This document shows, piece after piece, positions 51,136 to 60,330 of a stretch of DNA of 64,000 nucleotides. How positions within the stretch are numbered: the stretch's first letter is position 1; every line of letters starts with the position of its first letter. The translations under genes and the position numbers were made by a program. Below the pieces are notes generated by a model, which was not told where the DNA came from, searched no databases, and worked only from the letters and a program-made list of their open reading frames with translations. Origin of the DNA: Bog-473 sp963821755 (GTDB lineage: Bacteria > Actinomycetota > Acidimicrobiia > Acidimicrobiales > RAAP-2); NCBI GenBank assembly GCA_963821755.1, contig CAWGEX010000003.1:1-64000 (forward strand), in the 5' to 3' direction.

Positions 51136-52413
51136 ATGTCCGGATTCGTTGACCAGGCTCAACTGCACGCGCGCGCCGGTGACGGGGGCGCGGGCGCCGT
51201 GTCGTGGCGGCGCGAGGCCCACGTGGACCGGGGCGGTCCCGACGGCGGTGATGGCGGCCACGGAGGCGACGTGTGGCTGGTCGCCTCGGTCAACCAGTCG
51301 TCCCTGTTGGGGTTTCGCGACCATCCCCACCGGCGGGCCACCGACGGCGTGCACGGGCAGGGCCAGAAGAAGCACGGGGCGCGAGGCAAGGACATCACGG
51401 TCCCCGTTCCGGTGGGCACGGTGGTGCGGGACAGCCGGGGGGCGGTGCAGTGCGACCTGGCCAACGACGGCGATCGTTTTCTCATCGCCGAGGGTGGACA
51501 GGGTGGCCGGGGCAATGCCCGCTTCCTCTCCAACCGGCGCCGGGCTCCCGCCTTTGCCGAACAGGGGGAGAAGGGTCAGGAGCGCTGGCTCGACATGGAG
51601 CTCAAGCTCATGGCCGACGTGGCGTTGGTCGGGTTCCCCAACGCGGGCAAGTCCACCCTGATCGCCACCGTCTCGGCGGCCAAACCGAAGATCGCCGATT
51701 ATCCGTTCACGACGCTCGAGCCGCATCTTGGCGTGGTGCGGGTTGGGGGAGTGCGGGACGGCACCGAGTTCGTGATGGCCGACATACCCGGACTGGTCGA
51801 GGGCGCGGCCGAGGGCAAGGGGCTGGGCCACCGCTTCCTGCGCCACATCGAGCGGGCGCGGGTGCTGGTGGTGCTGTTGGATCTGGACCCGATGGCGGCG
51901 CAGGACCCCGACGAGCAATTGCGCATCCTGCTGGGCGAGCTCGGCGACTACCAGCCGGAGCTGTTGGAGCGTCCCCGGGTGGTCGTCGGGAGCAAGGATG
52001 ACCTGCGCGCCCCCGGCGCGGCGCGCGGCGTCGACGGGGAGCGGGGCCCCTGCGAGATGTTGCTGTCGTCGGCCACCGGTGCCGGCGTGCAGTCTCTGGT
52101 GCAGCGTCTGGCCGCCATGGTGCACGACGTGCGGGCGGCGACGGTGGTCGAGGCCACGGGCGCCATCGTCATCCACCGCCCGGTGCCCGAGGGGGTGCAG
52201 GTGCAGAAGGTCACCCCCGGGGTGTGGCGGGTGCTGGGTCGGGTGGCCGAGCGGGCGGTGGCCTTCTCCGACCTCAACGACGACGGCGCGCTCGATGAGG
52301 CGGTCAAGCGGTTGCGGCGCCTCGGCGTCGATCGAGCCCTGACCCGGGCCGGCGTGCGCGACGGCGACGAGGTGACGGTGGGCAACATGACCTTTACCTG
52401 GGGGGAGCAGTGA
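51136..52413 (+). CDS. obg: GTPase Obg (CgtA)
   Basis: A 425-residue ribosome-assembly GTPase. The Gly-rich OBG domain occupies residues 1-155 (HVDRGGPDGGDGGHGGDVWL), the G1 loop GFPNAGKSTLIATV is at about 164-177, G3 is DIPGLVEGAAEGKGLGHRFL, and the C-terminal OCT domain (about 350-425) is present. It lies directly upstream of proB, the usual order. It has a TAGGCT box just before ATG 51136. Confidence 0.97.
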   Translation: MSGFVDQAQLHARAGDGGAGAVSWRREAHVDRGGPDGGDGGHGGDVWLVASVNQSSLLGFRDHPHRRATDGVHGQGQKKHGARGKDITVPVPVGTVVRDSRGAVQCDLANDGDRFLIAEGGQGGRGNARFLSNRRRAPAFAEQGEKGQERWLDMELKLMADVALVGFPNAGKSTLIATVSAAKPKIADYPFTTLEPHLGVVRVGGVRDGTEFVMADIPGLVEGAAEGKGLGHRFLRHIERARVLVVLLDLDPMAAQDPDEQLRILLGELGDYQPELLERPRVVVGSKDDLRAPGAARGVDGERGPCEMLLSSATGAGVQSLVQRLAAMVHDVRAATVVEATGAIVIHRPVPEGVQVQKVTPGVWRVLGRVAERAVAFSDLNDDGALDEAVKRLRRLGVDRALTRAGVRDGDEVTVGNMTFTWGEQ

Positions 52414-52421
52414 GCCAGGGC

Positions 52422-53520
52422 ATGAGCGGCGCCCGCCAGCTGCCCGGCGAAGACCGTCGTGCTCAAGCTCGGGTCGTCCTCGGTGACGGCCGAGACCATC
52501 GGCCGCTTGGCCGGCGAGATCGCGGCGGTGCGGTCGCAGGGGCACACGGTGGTGGTGGTCACCTCGGGGGCCATCGCGGCGGGGTGGACCGCGCTCGGAC
52601 GGGGGGAGAAGCGGCCGAACGACCCGTCGGTGCTCCAGGCCGTCTCCGCCGTCGGCCAGCACCGGCTCATGCGGACCTGGCAGGACGGCCTCGATCCCCA
52701 CGGGATCCTGGCCGGGCAGGTGCTCCTGGCCCCGCTCGATTTCGGCCACCGCACCCAGTACCTCCACGCCCGCGGCACCTTGAGCCATCTCGTCGCGCTC
52801 GGCGTGGTGCCCGTGGTCAACGAGAACGACGCCGTGGCCGACGAGGAGATCCGCTTCGGGGACAACGACCGGCTGGCCGCACTGGTGGCCCACCTGGTCC
52901 ACGCCGATCTGCTCCTGCTGCTGACCGACGCGCCCGGCTTGCTGACGGCCGATCCCCGCGAGTTCGCCGAGGCGTCGCTGATCGAAGAAGTGGTCGAGAT
53001 CGACCACCAGCTCGAGGTCATGGCCGGGGGACCGGGCAGCGCCATGGGCAGCGGGGGCATGGCCTCGAAGCTGGCCGCGGCGAAGATGGCGACGTGGTCG
53101 GGGGTCGAGACGGTCATCGCCGACGCCGGCCGGCCCGGCGTGGTCCTGGCCGCCGTGGCGCGCGATCCCGGCGTGGGCACGGTCTTTCGCCCCCGCCCGG
53201 GCCGTCTGCCCGCCCGCAAATTGTGGATCGCCTTCGCGCTCGGGGCCTCGGGCCGCCTGGTGGTCGATGCCGGGGCCGAGCGGGCCCTGGCCGAGGGCGG
53301 CCGCTCGCTGCTACCGGCCGGCGTGGTCTCGGTCTCCGGCTCGTTCGTTCCCGACGACGCGGTCGAGATCGCCGGACCCGAGGGCACCGTCTTTGCCAAG
53401 GGCCTGGTGCGCCTGGCGGCGGACCGGTCATCGGAGTGGGCCGGCCGCCGCACCGATCAGCTGCCCGAGGACATGTCGCACCTGGTCGTGCACCGTGACG
53501 ACCTGGTGCTTGTACGCTGA
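52422..53520 (+). CDS. proB: Glutamate 5-kinase (start region probably frameshifted)
   Basis: Phosphorylates glutamate to gamma-glutamyl phosphate, the first step of proline synthesis. The kinase core begins VLKLGSSSVTAETIGRLAG; VTSGAIAAGWTALG, VPVVNENDAVADEEIRFGDND and LLTDAPGLLTADPRE are conserved, and the C-terminal PUA domain (about residues 265-350) is complete. The open frame starts only at GTG 52459, leaving the first strand short. One extra C at 52443-52445 would explain this: without it, ATG 52422 reads MSGARQLPAKTVVLKLGSSS. Stop 53520 is 4 bp before proA. Confidence 0.92.
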
Positions 53521-53524
53521 CCCG

Positions 53525-55708
53525 GTGCATTCACCGGCCCTCGAGCAGCTGGCGCGCCACGTCCGGGAGGCCTCGCGGGCCGTGGCCCGCTCCTCGGTCG
53601 CCGTGCGCAACGACGCGCTGTTGGTGGCCGCCGACCTGCTCGATGAGGAGTGGGATCAGCTGGTCGAGGCCAACCGGGGCGACCTGGAGCGGGCCGAGGC
53701 CAGCGGCATGGCGGCCGCCGCCCAGGACCGCCTCCGCCTGAGCGAGGACCGGGTGCGGTCGATGGCGGCCGGATTGCGCGGCGTGGCCGGGCTGGCCGAT
53801 CCCGTCGGTGAGGTGGTCGAGGGCTGGGTGCGCCCGAACGGGTTGCGGGTGACCCGGGTGCGGGTGCCCCTTGGTGTGGTCGGCGTCATCTACGAGAACC
53901 GGCCCAACGTGACCAGCGACGCCGCCGGGTTGTGCCTCAAGGCGGGCAATGCCGCCTTCTTGCGCGGGTCGGGTTCAGCCCTGGCCTCCAACCGGGCCGT
54001 GGTGGCGGTCTTGCGGCGGGCCGCCGTCAAGGCCGGCCTGCCGGACCACGCGGTGGCCCTGGTGGAGGACCCCTCGCACGAGACGGCGGTGGAGTTCATG
54101 CGCCTGCGTGGCCTCATCGACTGCCTCATCCCCCGCGGCGGGCCGGATCTGATCGCCTCGATGCTGGAGCACGCCACCGTGCCCTACGTGCTCGACGGCG
54201 CCGGCAACTGCCACGTCTACGTGGACGCCGGCGCCGACCTGGCCATGGCCCTCGATGTGGTGGCGAACGCCAAGACCCACCGGTTCGGGGTGTGCAACGC
54301 GGCCGAGACGATCCTGGTGCACGCCGCGGTGGCCGAGGCCTTCCTGCCCGGCATGGCGGCCTCGCTGGAGGCGGCCGGGGTCGAGGTGCGGGGAGACGAG
54401 CGGGTGCGGGCTCTCGTCCCGGGTGCCGCCGTGGCCACCGAGACCGACTTCGCCACCGAGTTCTTGGGACCGACGGTGGCGGTGGGCGTGGTGGCCGACC
54501 TGGGGGCCGCCATCGACCACATCGCGCGGTTCAGCTCGGGTCATTCCGAGGCCATCGTCACCGGCGACCTACGGGCGGCCGACCGTTTCGTGGCCGAGGT
54601 TGACGCCGCCGCGGTGCTGGTGAACGCGTCGACGCGGTTCATCGACGGCACCGAACTCGGGCTCGGGGCCGAGGTGGGTATCTCCACCCAGAAGTTGCAC
54701 GCCCGCGGACCAATGGGCGTACGGGAATTGACGAGCACCAAATGGGTCGTCCGGGGCGACGGGCAGGTTCGGCCGATGACGCCCGACCACTCTTCGGCCG
54801 GTTTGGGTCTGCCCGACGCCGGTCCGGCCCGCTTCGCCTCGCTCGACGAGGTACGGGTCGGCCTGGCCCAGGTCGGCTACCTGGCCGACGAGGCCATCAG
54901 CGGTGTGGTCTACCTGGCTGACCGCCTGTCCAAGCCGGTACTGGTCGAAGGGCCGGCCGGGACGGGCAAGACCCAGCTGGCCAAGTCGGTGGCCGACCTC
55001 ACCGGGGCGAGGCTCATTCGGCTGCAGTGTTACGAGGGGCTCGATGAGTCAAAGGCCCTCTACGAGTGGAACTACCGCAAGCAGCTCCTGCGCATCCAGG
55101 CCGGCGAGCACGGCGAGGGCGAGCGGGAGGGGCCGTCGTGGAAGGAGTTGGAAGAGGACATCTTCTCCGAGGACTTCCTGCTGGCCCGGCCCCTGCTCGA
55201 GGCCATCCGTTCGACCGACCCGGTGGTGCTGCTGGTCGACGAGGTGGACCGGGTCGAGCTCGAGACCGAGGCGCTGCTGCTCGAGATCCTCAGCGAGTAC
55301 CAAGTCTCCATCCCCGAGCTGGGGACGGTGAAGGCCACGCGCCTCCCCATGGTCTTCCTGACCTCGAACAACACCCGCGAGCTCTCCGAGGCGCTCAAGC
55401 GACGCTGCCTGTACCTGCACGTCGACTATCCCGATCTGGACCGTGAGCGCGACATCGTGCGCTCCCGGGTGCCCGGCATCACCGAGGAGTTGGCCGACCA
55501 GGTGGCTCGCATCGTGCGCTCGCTGCGCACGCTGGAGTTGCGCAAGGCGCCGTCGGTGTCCGAGACGCTCGATTGGGCCCGGACGCTGGTGATCCTGGGG
55601 GTGGAGACGATCGACGCCGCGGGTGCCCGCGACACGTTGCACGTCCTGTTGAAGTACCAGAGCGACATTGAGCGGGCCGCCAAGGAACTGCTCACCGCGG
55701 CGGGCTAG
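53525..55708 (+). CDS. proA: Glutamate-5-semialdehyde dehydrogenase fused in frame to a MoxR-type AAA ATPase
   Basis: Residues about 1-417 are a complete gamma-glutamyl-phosphate reductase, the second step of proline synthesis: VPLGVVGVIYENRPNVTSDA, the catalytic Cys in HRFGVCNAAETILVH, and the normal ending GAEVGISTQKLHARGPMG, then TSTKWVVRGDGQVR. With no stop codon the frame runs straight into an AAA ATPase (see 54776). The junction contains GGCCGATGACG: taking out one C would give a proA ending RR-TGA that overlaps ATG 54776 as ATGA, a classic operon joint. So the 727-residue fusion may be an indel artefact. GTG 53525 starts 4 bp after proB. Confidence 0.9.
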   Translation: MHSPALEQLARHVREASRAVARSSVAVRNDALLVAADLLDEEWDQLVEANRGDLERAEASGMAAAAQDRLRLSEDRVRSMAAGLRGVAGLADPVGEVVEGWVRPNGLRVTRVRVPLGVVGVIYENRPNVTSDAAGLCLKAGNAAFLRGSGSALASNRAVVAVLRRAAVKAGLPDHAVALVEDPSHETAVEFMRLRGLIDCLIPRGGPDLIASMLEHATVPYVLDGAGNCHVYVDAGADLAMALDVVANAKTHRFGVCNAAETILVHAAVAEAFLPGMAASLEAAGVEVRGDERVRALVPGAAVATETDFATEFLGPTVAVGVVADLGAAIDHIARFSSGHSEAIVTGDLRAADRFVAEVDAAAVLVNASTRFIDGTELGLGAEVGISTQKLHARGPMGVRELTSTKWVVRGDGQVRPMTPDHSSAGLGLPDAGPARFASLDEVRVGLAQVGYLADEAISGVVYLADRLSKPVLVEGPAGTGKTQLAKSVADLTGARLIRLQCYEGLDESKALYEWNYRKQLLRIQAGEHGEGEREGPSWKELEEDIFSEDFLLARPLLEAIRSTDPVVLLVDEVDRVELETEALLLEILSEYQVSIPELGTVKATRLPMVFLTSNNTRELSEALKRRCLYLHVDYPDLDRERDIVRSRVPGITEELADQVARIVRSLRTLELRKAPSVSETLDWARTLVILGVETIDAAGARDTLHVLLKYQSDIERAAKELLTAAG
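54776..55708 (+). CDS. MoxR/CoxD-type AAA ATPase (C-terminal part of the fused frame, probable own start ATG 54776)
   Basis: About 310 residues. FASLDEVRVGLAQVGYLADE leads into Walker A LVEGPAGTGKTQLAKSV (about residues 56-72), the ring-forming LQCYEGLDESKALYEWNY, Walker B VVLLVDEVDRVE (about 153-164) and sensor 1 VFLTSNNTRELSEAL. MoxR-family ATPases act as chaperones that insert metals or ready complexes, usually with a VWA protein encoded next to them, as here. The spacing to the VWA gene is 29 bp. It is listed separately because its natural product is probably independent of ProA. Confidence 0.85.
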   Translation: MTPDHSSAGLGLPDAGPARFASLDEVRVGLAQVGYLADEAISGVVYLADRLSKPVLVEGPAGTGKTQLAKSVADLTGARLIRLQCYEGLDESKALYEWNYRKQLLRIQAGEHGEGEREGPSWKELEEDIFSEDFLLARPLLEAIRSTDPVVLLVDEVDRVELETEALLLEILSEYQVSIPELGTVKATRLPMVFLTSNNTRELSEALKRRCLYLHVDYPDLDRERDIVRSRVPGITEELADQVARIVRSLRTLELRKAPSVSETLDWARTLVILGVETIDAAGARDTLHVLLKYQSDIERAAKELLTAAG

Positions 55709-55737
55709 GGCTCGGCGGGGTCGGTCGGCATCGGCGC

Positions 55738-57210
55738 ATGTTGGACCTTCTCTCAGGCTTCGTGGTCGAGTTGCGGCGGGCCGGCTTGCCGGTGTCGTTG
55801 ACCGAGCACCTCGATGCGGCCGAGGCCGTGCGGCACATCCCGCTCGAGGACCGCGAGGGACTGAAGTACGCCCTGGCGGCCACGTTGGTCAAGTCGTCAT
55901 CGCATTGGCGGGCCTTCGAGACGGCCTTCGAGGTGTTCTTCGCCGTGCGCACCCCGGGTGCGGGAGCCGGCGGGGGCGACCCCGACAGCGAGCTGGACGG
56001 CGAGGGCGAGGGCGAGCAGGACGGGGCGGCCGGGACCGGCGACGGCGGGTCGCGCGGGCAGGGGCGGAGTTGGCAGGGGGGCGGTGGGGGCGAGGGCATG
56101 ACGCCCGAGGAGCTGGCCGAGATGCTGTTCAAGTCCCTGCTCTCGGCCGATGCCGCTCTCATGAACGTGGTGGCCCGCAACGCCGTCGACCGCTACGCCG
56201 GCATGGAGCCCGGGCGCCCGGTCGGGGGCACCTACTACCTCTACCGCACGTTGCGGAACCTCGACCTCGACGCCGTCCTGGCCAAGTTGCTCGGCCAAGC
56301 CCAGGCCGGTGCGGCCGGGGGGCAGGGGCTGACCGATCTGGAGGAGCGCTTGGCGGGCGACGAGTACCGGGCCCGCATCGAGAAGTTCCGCCGGGCCGTC
56401 GAGACCGAGATCCGTCGACGGCTGGTCGAAGACCGCGGGGCCGAGGCGCTGGCCCGATCGGTGCGCAAGCCGCTGCCCGAGGACATCGACGTGATGCACG
56501 CCACCCGGGACGAGTTGGCGGTGCTGCACCGCGTGCTCCAGCCCTTGTCGCGCAAGATGGCCGTGCGCCTGGCCCGCAAACGCCGCCACGGGCGCAAGGG
56601 CCCGCTCGACTTCCGGGCCACCATGCGACGGTCCCTGTCCACCGGGGGCGTGCCCATCGAGCCCCGCTTCCGCCATCCCCGACCGGCCAAGCCCGAGATC
56701 TTCGTGATCGCCGACATCTCGGGATCGGTGGCGTCGTTCGCCCGTTTCACCCTGCACCTGGTCTACGCCATCAGCTCGCAATTCTCCAAGGTGCGCAGCT
56801 TCGTCTTCGTCGACGGCATCGACGAGGTGACGCGGTTCTTCGAAGGCGTGGTCGATCCGGCCGAGGCGGTGGCCCGCATCAACACCGAAGCCGACGTGAT
56901 CTGGGTGGACGGCCACTCCGACTACGGGCACGCGCTGACCGAGTTCCACCGACGCTGGGGTGACGAGGTCACCTCCCGCTCGTCGGTGCTGCTCCTCGGT
57001 GACGCCCGCAACAACTACCACGCTTCGGGCGCGTGGGTGCTGGAGGATCTGCAACGCCGGGCCCGGCGGGTGTACTGGCTCAACCCCGAGCCCCGCGACT
57101 ACTGGGGCTCGGGCGACTCCATCATCGCCGAGTACGCCGCCCACTGCGACGACGTGGTGGAGTGCCGGACGCTGCGCCAGCTTGAGCATTTCGTCGGCAA
57201 CCTGGCGTGA
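55738..57210 (+). CDS. VWA domain-containing protein (CoxE-like)
   Basis: A 490-residue partner of the MoxR ATPase. After about 75 helical residues is an acidic, Gly-rich linker (about 77-120), then a helical domain, and from about residue 318 a von Willebrand factor A domain whose metal-ion motif is FVIADISGSVASF (DxSxS), followed by DEVTRFFEGVV and LGDARNNYHAS. MoxR-VWA pairs remodel metalloenzymes and other complexes (family knowledge); the client here is unknown and no dehydrogenase is adjacent. Its TGA overlaps the next gene's GTG (GTGA). Confidence 0.9.
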   Translation: MLDLLSGFVVELRRAGLPVSLTEHLDAAEAVRHIPLEDREGLKYALAATLVKSSSHWRAFETAFEVFFAVRTPGAGAGGGDPDSELDGEGEGEQDGAAGTGDGGSRGQGRSWQGGGGGEGMTPEELAEMLFKSLLSADAALMNVVARNAVDRYAGMEPGRPVGGTYYLYRTLRNLDLDAVLAKLLGQAQAGAAGGQGLTDLEERLAGDEYRARIEKFRRAVETEIRRRLVEDRGAEALARSVRKPLPEDIDVMHATRDELAVLHRVLQPLSRKMAVRLARKRRHGRKGPLDFRATMRRSLSTGGVPIEPRFRHPRPAKPEIFVIADISGSVASFARFTLHLVYAISSQFSKVRSFVFVDGIDEVTRFFEGVVDPAEAVARINTEADVIWVDGHSDYGHALTEFHRRWGDEVTSRSSVLLLGDARNNYHASGAWVLEDLQRRARRVYWLNPEPRDYWGSGDSIIAEYAAHCDDVVECRTLRQLEHFVGNLA

Positions 57211-57973
57211 GCGAAGCCGGGGTGGAGAACGAGGCGGCTGCCGGTGCGGCGGCTGGCGCGGTCTTCGGTGTGCCCGACGGGGTGCGCCGCATCTTCCCCT
57301 CACGGCCGGACGCCACCCGGATCGTCCTGGTCCGCCACGGCGAAGCGGTCTGCAACGTCAACGGCGTCGTCGGGGGGCGCGGGGCTGTACCGGCCTGACC
57401 GAACTGGGCCGAGAGCAGGTCGCGGCCGTGGCGGACCGGCTCACCGTCACCGGGGAGCTGCGAGGCACCCAAGCCCTCTACTCGTCGACGCTGCCCCGGG
57501 CCATCGAGACGGCCGAACTGCTGCGACCGTTCCTCGGCGACGGCAGGCTGACGATCACACAGGATCGCGATCTGCGCGAACTGGATCCGGGCCAGGCCGA
57601 CGCACTCACCTGGCAGCAGGTGATCGAACAGTTCGGCGTGCCCGAGTGGGACACCGATCCCCGTAGTCCGATCGCGCCCGGGGGCGAGAGCTGGAGCGGC
57701 TTTGTCGCCCGTGTGGCCGACGCCATGAAAGCGGTGGTCGAGCGCCATCCGGGCCAACTGGTGGTGGCGGCCGTGCACGCCGGTGTGATCGAGGCGGCGA
57801 TGATCTCGTTCCTGCAGATTCCTCCGGAAGCTCACCGGCGTGGTTGGGCGCGTGTTCTCCACGCCTCACTCACGGAATGGGAGTGGGTGCCGGGGGAGGC
57901 TCGGTGGGTCCTGCTGCGCTTCAACGATGCGTGCGGAGTGCCCGGGCCGGTCCCGGTGGACGCCGGCGCCTGA
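57207..57973 (+). CDS. Histidine phosphatase family protein, interrupted by a frameshift
   Basis: A phosphoglycerate-mutase-fold phosphatase. From GTG 57207 the frame gives IVLVRHGEAVCNVNGVVGG, with the catalytic RHGE (about residue 49), and then runs out of frame. Adding one C between 57380 and 57381 restores GGRRGCTGLTELGREQ, the normal family sequence, and continues through SSTLPRAIETAELL and VVAAVHAGVIEAAM (the second His) to TGA 57973, about 255 residues. Its start overlaps the VWA stop, so it is translationally coupled. Substrate unknown. Confidence 0.88.
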
Positions 57974-58165
57974 CAGGCCTTCGAGGGACTCAGCCAAGCG
58001 AGATGGCCATTTGCTCCAGAGCGTCCATCTGCTTCTGCTCCTGCATGCCACCTTCTATCCCCGCGTCGATGATGATCCCAGGCAGTGACGAGACCTGGGA
58101 TCAGATTGAGGGCGGCTCCGGACCCAGAGAGACGAGCACACACGACGCGGTCCTCCCGGTCATCG

Positions 58166-60217
58166 TCAGAGCTTCCCGGCGGCCGTTGCGATCCGCGGCA
58201 CCAGCCACTCGGATACCCAGAGTGACCCGGGCGGAAGATAGTGGGCCCCATCGGGTCGGATCGCTTGGCGCGGATGGCTGAGCGAGCCGAACCCGTGCAC
58301 CACATACGGGCAAGGTGGGCCCGAAGAGCAAAGCAGAGACTGAAGGTTCACGACTGCGACATCATGTGGGTGTCTCGCCGCAACCTCTTTCAAGAGAGCG
58401 TTCATCTGTCCATAGCCGACGCTGTCGGAGACCGCTTGGGTTATTTTTCCAATATGTACCGGTGGTGGCTCCAGGATGAGGATGACTCTGGCCCCAGTGG
58501 CAGTGAATCGTTCCACACGACTGTTCATCCGCTGCAGCATGACTGCTTTCCACGCCGGTGATCCTGCGTTAAGGACCTTGTTCCCGGTCGGAGTGGCGGC
58601 CACTATCGATTCTGTCTCGTCCGTGCTTCCCCACACGATGAGGTTGGGGCGATAGCGCTCGATGGCCTGGGTTTCAGCGCTGTTGGCTTCGCCCTGACAT
58701 TTGGCGGTGTACGCAGTGAAATTGTAGCCAGCCGCGTAAAAGGGGGCGGTCTGGCCGCTCACGATGCCGCATCCGACGACAGCACCATTCTCGAATCGCA
58801 TTCCATACGACGGCCCGACTGCCTGGAGCCCCGGAAGAAGCGTGCAGGCTGTCGAATCTCCAACCACGACCACGGTCTGACCTTGCGCCTTGGATCCCGC
58901 TGCCCCTGGCGCGTGACCGGGTGCATAGGTCGATCTCAAATGCGAGACCACGCTCGGCGATGGTGAGGGGCAGCGGGAACCCGACGCAATGGTTGCGAGG
59001 ATTCCCAGGTCGACCGTGGTTCGGTCTTCCTCGTAGGTCGTCACTGCGAGCGTGGCGGCGATGAGGCACAGGCCCATGAGGAGGCTGGCCCATCGTCGCC
59101 GCGCCAGGTATCGGGAGTGGCGGAACGGGTTCTCGAAGAAGTAGTAGGTGAGCGTGGCCAGCACGCCCGCCCCGAGCAGTAACAAGACGTTGTCCCACGC
59201 CGGCAGGGTCATCACCCCGCGGCTCTGCGCGGCGATCTCGAGTATCGGCCAGTGCCACAGGTAGAGCGAGAAGGAAATGGCGGCGAGGAACGGGAAGGGT
59301 TGGCGCCGGAGCAGGCGCTCGACTCCCCACTTGGGCTCCGCCGCGCCCGCGGCGATGACGAGGCCGGCACCGAAGGTCGGGATGGCCACGAGCGCCCCGG
59401 GGTACACGCTGGAGCCGGTCAGGGTGACGCTGGCCACCAGGATCACCGCCAGCCCCACCCAGGATGCGACCGCCGCCCAGGCCTGCGGGATCCGCCTCAA
59501 AGTTGGACCGTGGACGGCGATGAGCCCACCCAGGGCCAGTTCCCAGGACCGGGTCAGCAGCGAGAAGTATGCGCTTTGCGCGTTCACTGACGTCAGCACG
59601 ATCGACAACGCATAGGAGGCAAAGATCACGGCGACGAGGACGACGGTGAGTCGCGCCCTGAATGACCGCCTCCGTGCCCACCACCCGATGAGCAGGATGA
59701 GCGTCGGATACACGATGTAGAACTGCTCCTCGACGCCAAGTGACCAGTAGTTCAGGAGCGGCGAGGGCGGTGCCTGCGCAACCAGGTAATTCGTGTGTAC
59801 CGCCTCGAAGTGGACGTTGGCCAGAAAGAGGGCAGCCCACCGGCCGTCGACCGCCGTCTCGTGGCCCATCAGCGAGCCGAGCCAGTGGTAGCTGGCGATG
59901 ACTGTGACGATGACGACAAGTGTTGCCGCCGGAATGATGCGCCGGGCACGGCGTCCATAGAAGCTGAGGATGGACGTGCGCCCGGTCGACTCGCGCTCAC
60001 GCAGCAACAACCCCGTGATCACGAACCCAGAGATCACGAAGAAGACTTCGATACCGACGTAGCCGCCGCTGAATCCGGGTAGGCCAGCGTGGTACACGAT
60101 GGCCAGGAGGATGGCGATGGCGCGCATCCCTTGCACGTCGGGTCGGAAGCGCCGGTCACCGGGCGGGGTTCCGGCCCCGTCGCCGGTGGCCGTGTAGCGG
60201 TCGATTGCGACTGACAT
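58166..60217 (-). CDS. OafA/YrhL-type acyltransferase with C-terminal SGNH domain
   Basis: A 683-residue membrane O-acyltransferase that adds acetyl or similar groups to surface sugars. The N-terminal acyltransferase-3 domain (about residues 20-400, about ten helices) shows FRPDVQGMRAIAILLAIVYH and VGIEVFFVISGFVITGLLLRE with its catalytic His region, and WSLGVEEQFYIVYP. The C-terminal SGNH domain has VVVVGDSTACTLLPGLQ (Ser near residue 452) and DGAHYLPP (Asp-His pair near 655). ATG 60217 gives the normal start. It modifies a glycan outside the membrane, consistent with the glycan genes elsewhere in the window. Confidence 0.9.
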   Translation of the reverse strand: MSVAIDRYTATGDGAGTPPGDRRFRPDVQGMRAIAILLAIVYHAGLPGFSGGYVGIEVFFVISGFVITGLLLRERESTGRTSILSFYGRRARRIIPAATLVVIVTVIASYHWLGSLMGHETAVDGRWAALFLANVHFEAVHTNYLVAQAPPSPLLNYWSLGVEEQFYIVYPTLILLIGWWARRRSFRARLTVVLVAVIFASYALSIVLTSVNAQSAYFSLLTRSWELALGGLIAVHGPTLRRIPQAWAAVASWVGLAVILVASVTLTGSSVYPGALVAIPTFGAGLVIAAGAAEPKWGVERLLRRQPFPFLAAISFSLYLWHWPILEIAAQSRGVMTLPAWDNVLLLLGAGVLATLTYYFFENPFRHSRYLARRRWASLLMGLCLIAATLAVTTYEEDRTTVDLGILATIASGSRCPSPSPSVVSHLRSTYAPGHAPGAAGSKAQGQTVVVVGDSTACTLLPGLQAVGPSYGMRFENGAVVGCGIVSGQTAPFYAAGYNFTAYTAKCQGEANSAETQAIERYRPNLIVWGSTDETESIVAATPTGNKVLNAGSPAWKAVMLQRMNSRVERFTATGARVILILEPPPVHIGKITQAVSDSVGYGQMNALLKEVAARHPHDVAVVNLQSLLCSSGPPCPYVVHGFGSLSHPRQAIRPDGAHYLPPGSLWVSEWLVPRIATAAGKL

Positions 60218-60221
60218 CACG

Positions 60222-60330
60222 TTATTTGTGATGCCCCGCCACGGGCAAAATCCCCTGCCAACAGTCCTTGAAGACTCGCGACCACCGACTGACAATAGTC
60301 TCCACGCTGAATCGGCTGTAGGCGGGTGTT
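60222..60330 (-). pseudogene. C-terminal tail of a lost glycosyltransferase
   Basis: On the minus strand the frame reads YSRFSVETIVSRWSRVFKD, then CWQGILPVAGHHK and TAA at 60222. The RFSVE--V--W--V pattern is the usual C-terminal helix of GT4-type glycosyltransferases. The rest of the enzyme is missing and the upstream sequence has no domain. It ends 5 bp before the acyltransferase ATG, so the two were probably once an operon. Confidence 0.35.

Noticed and set aside
48808..53007. Long minus-strand frames opposite the DtxR-type regulator, amidohydrolase, obg and proB
   Set aside because: No domains and composition typical of antisense GC bias.
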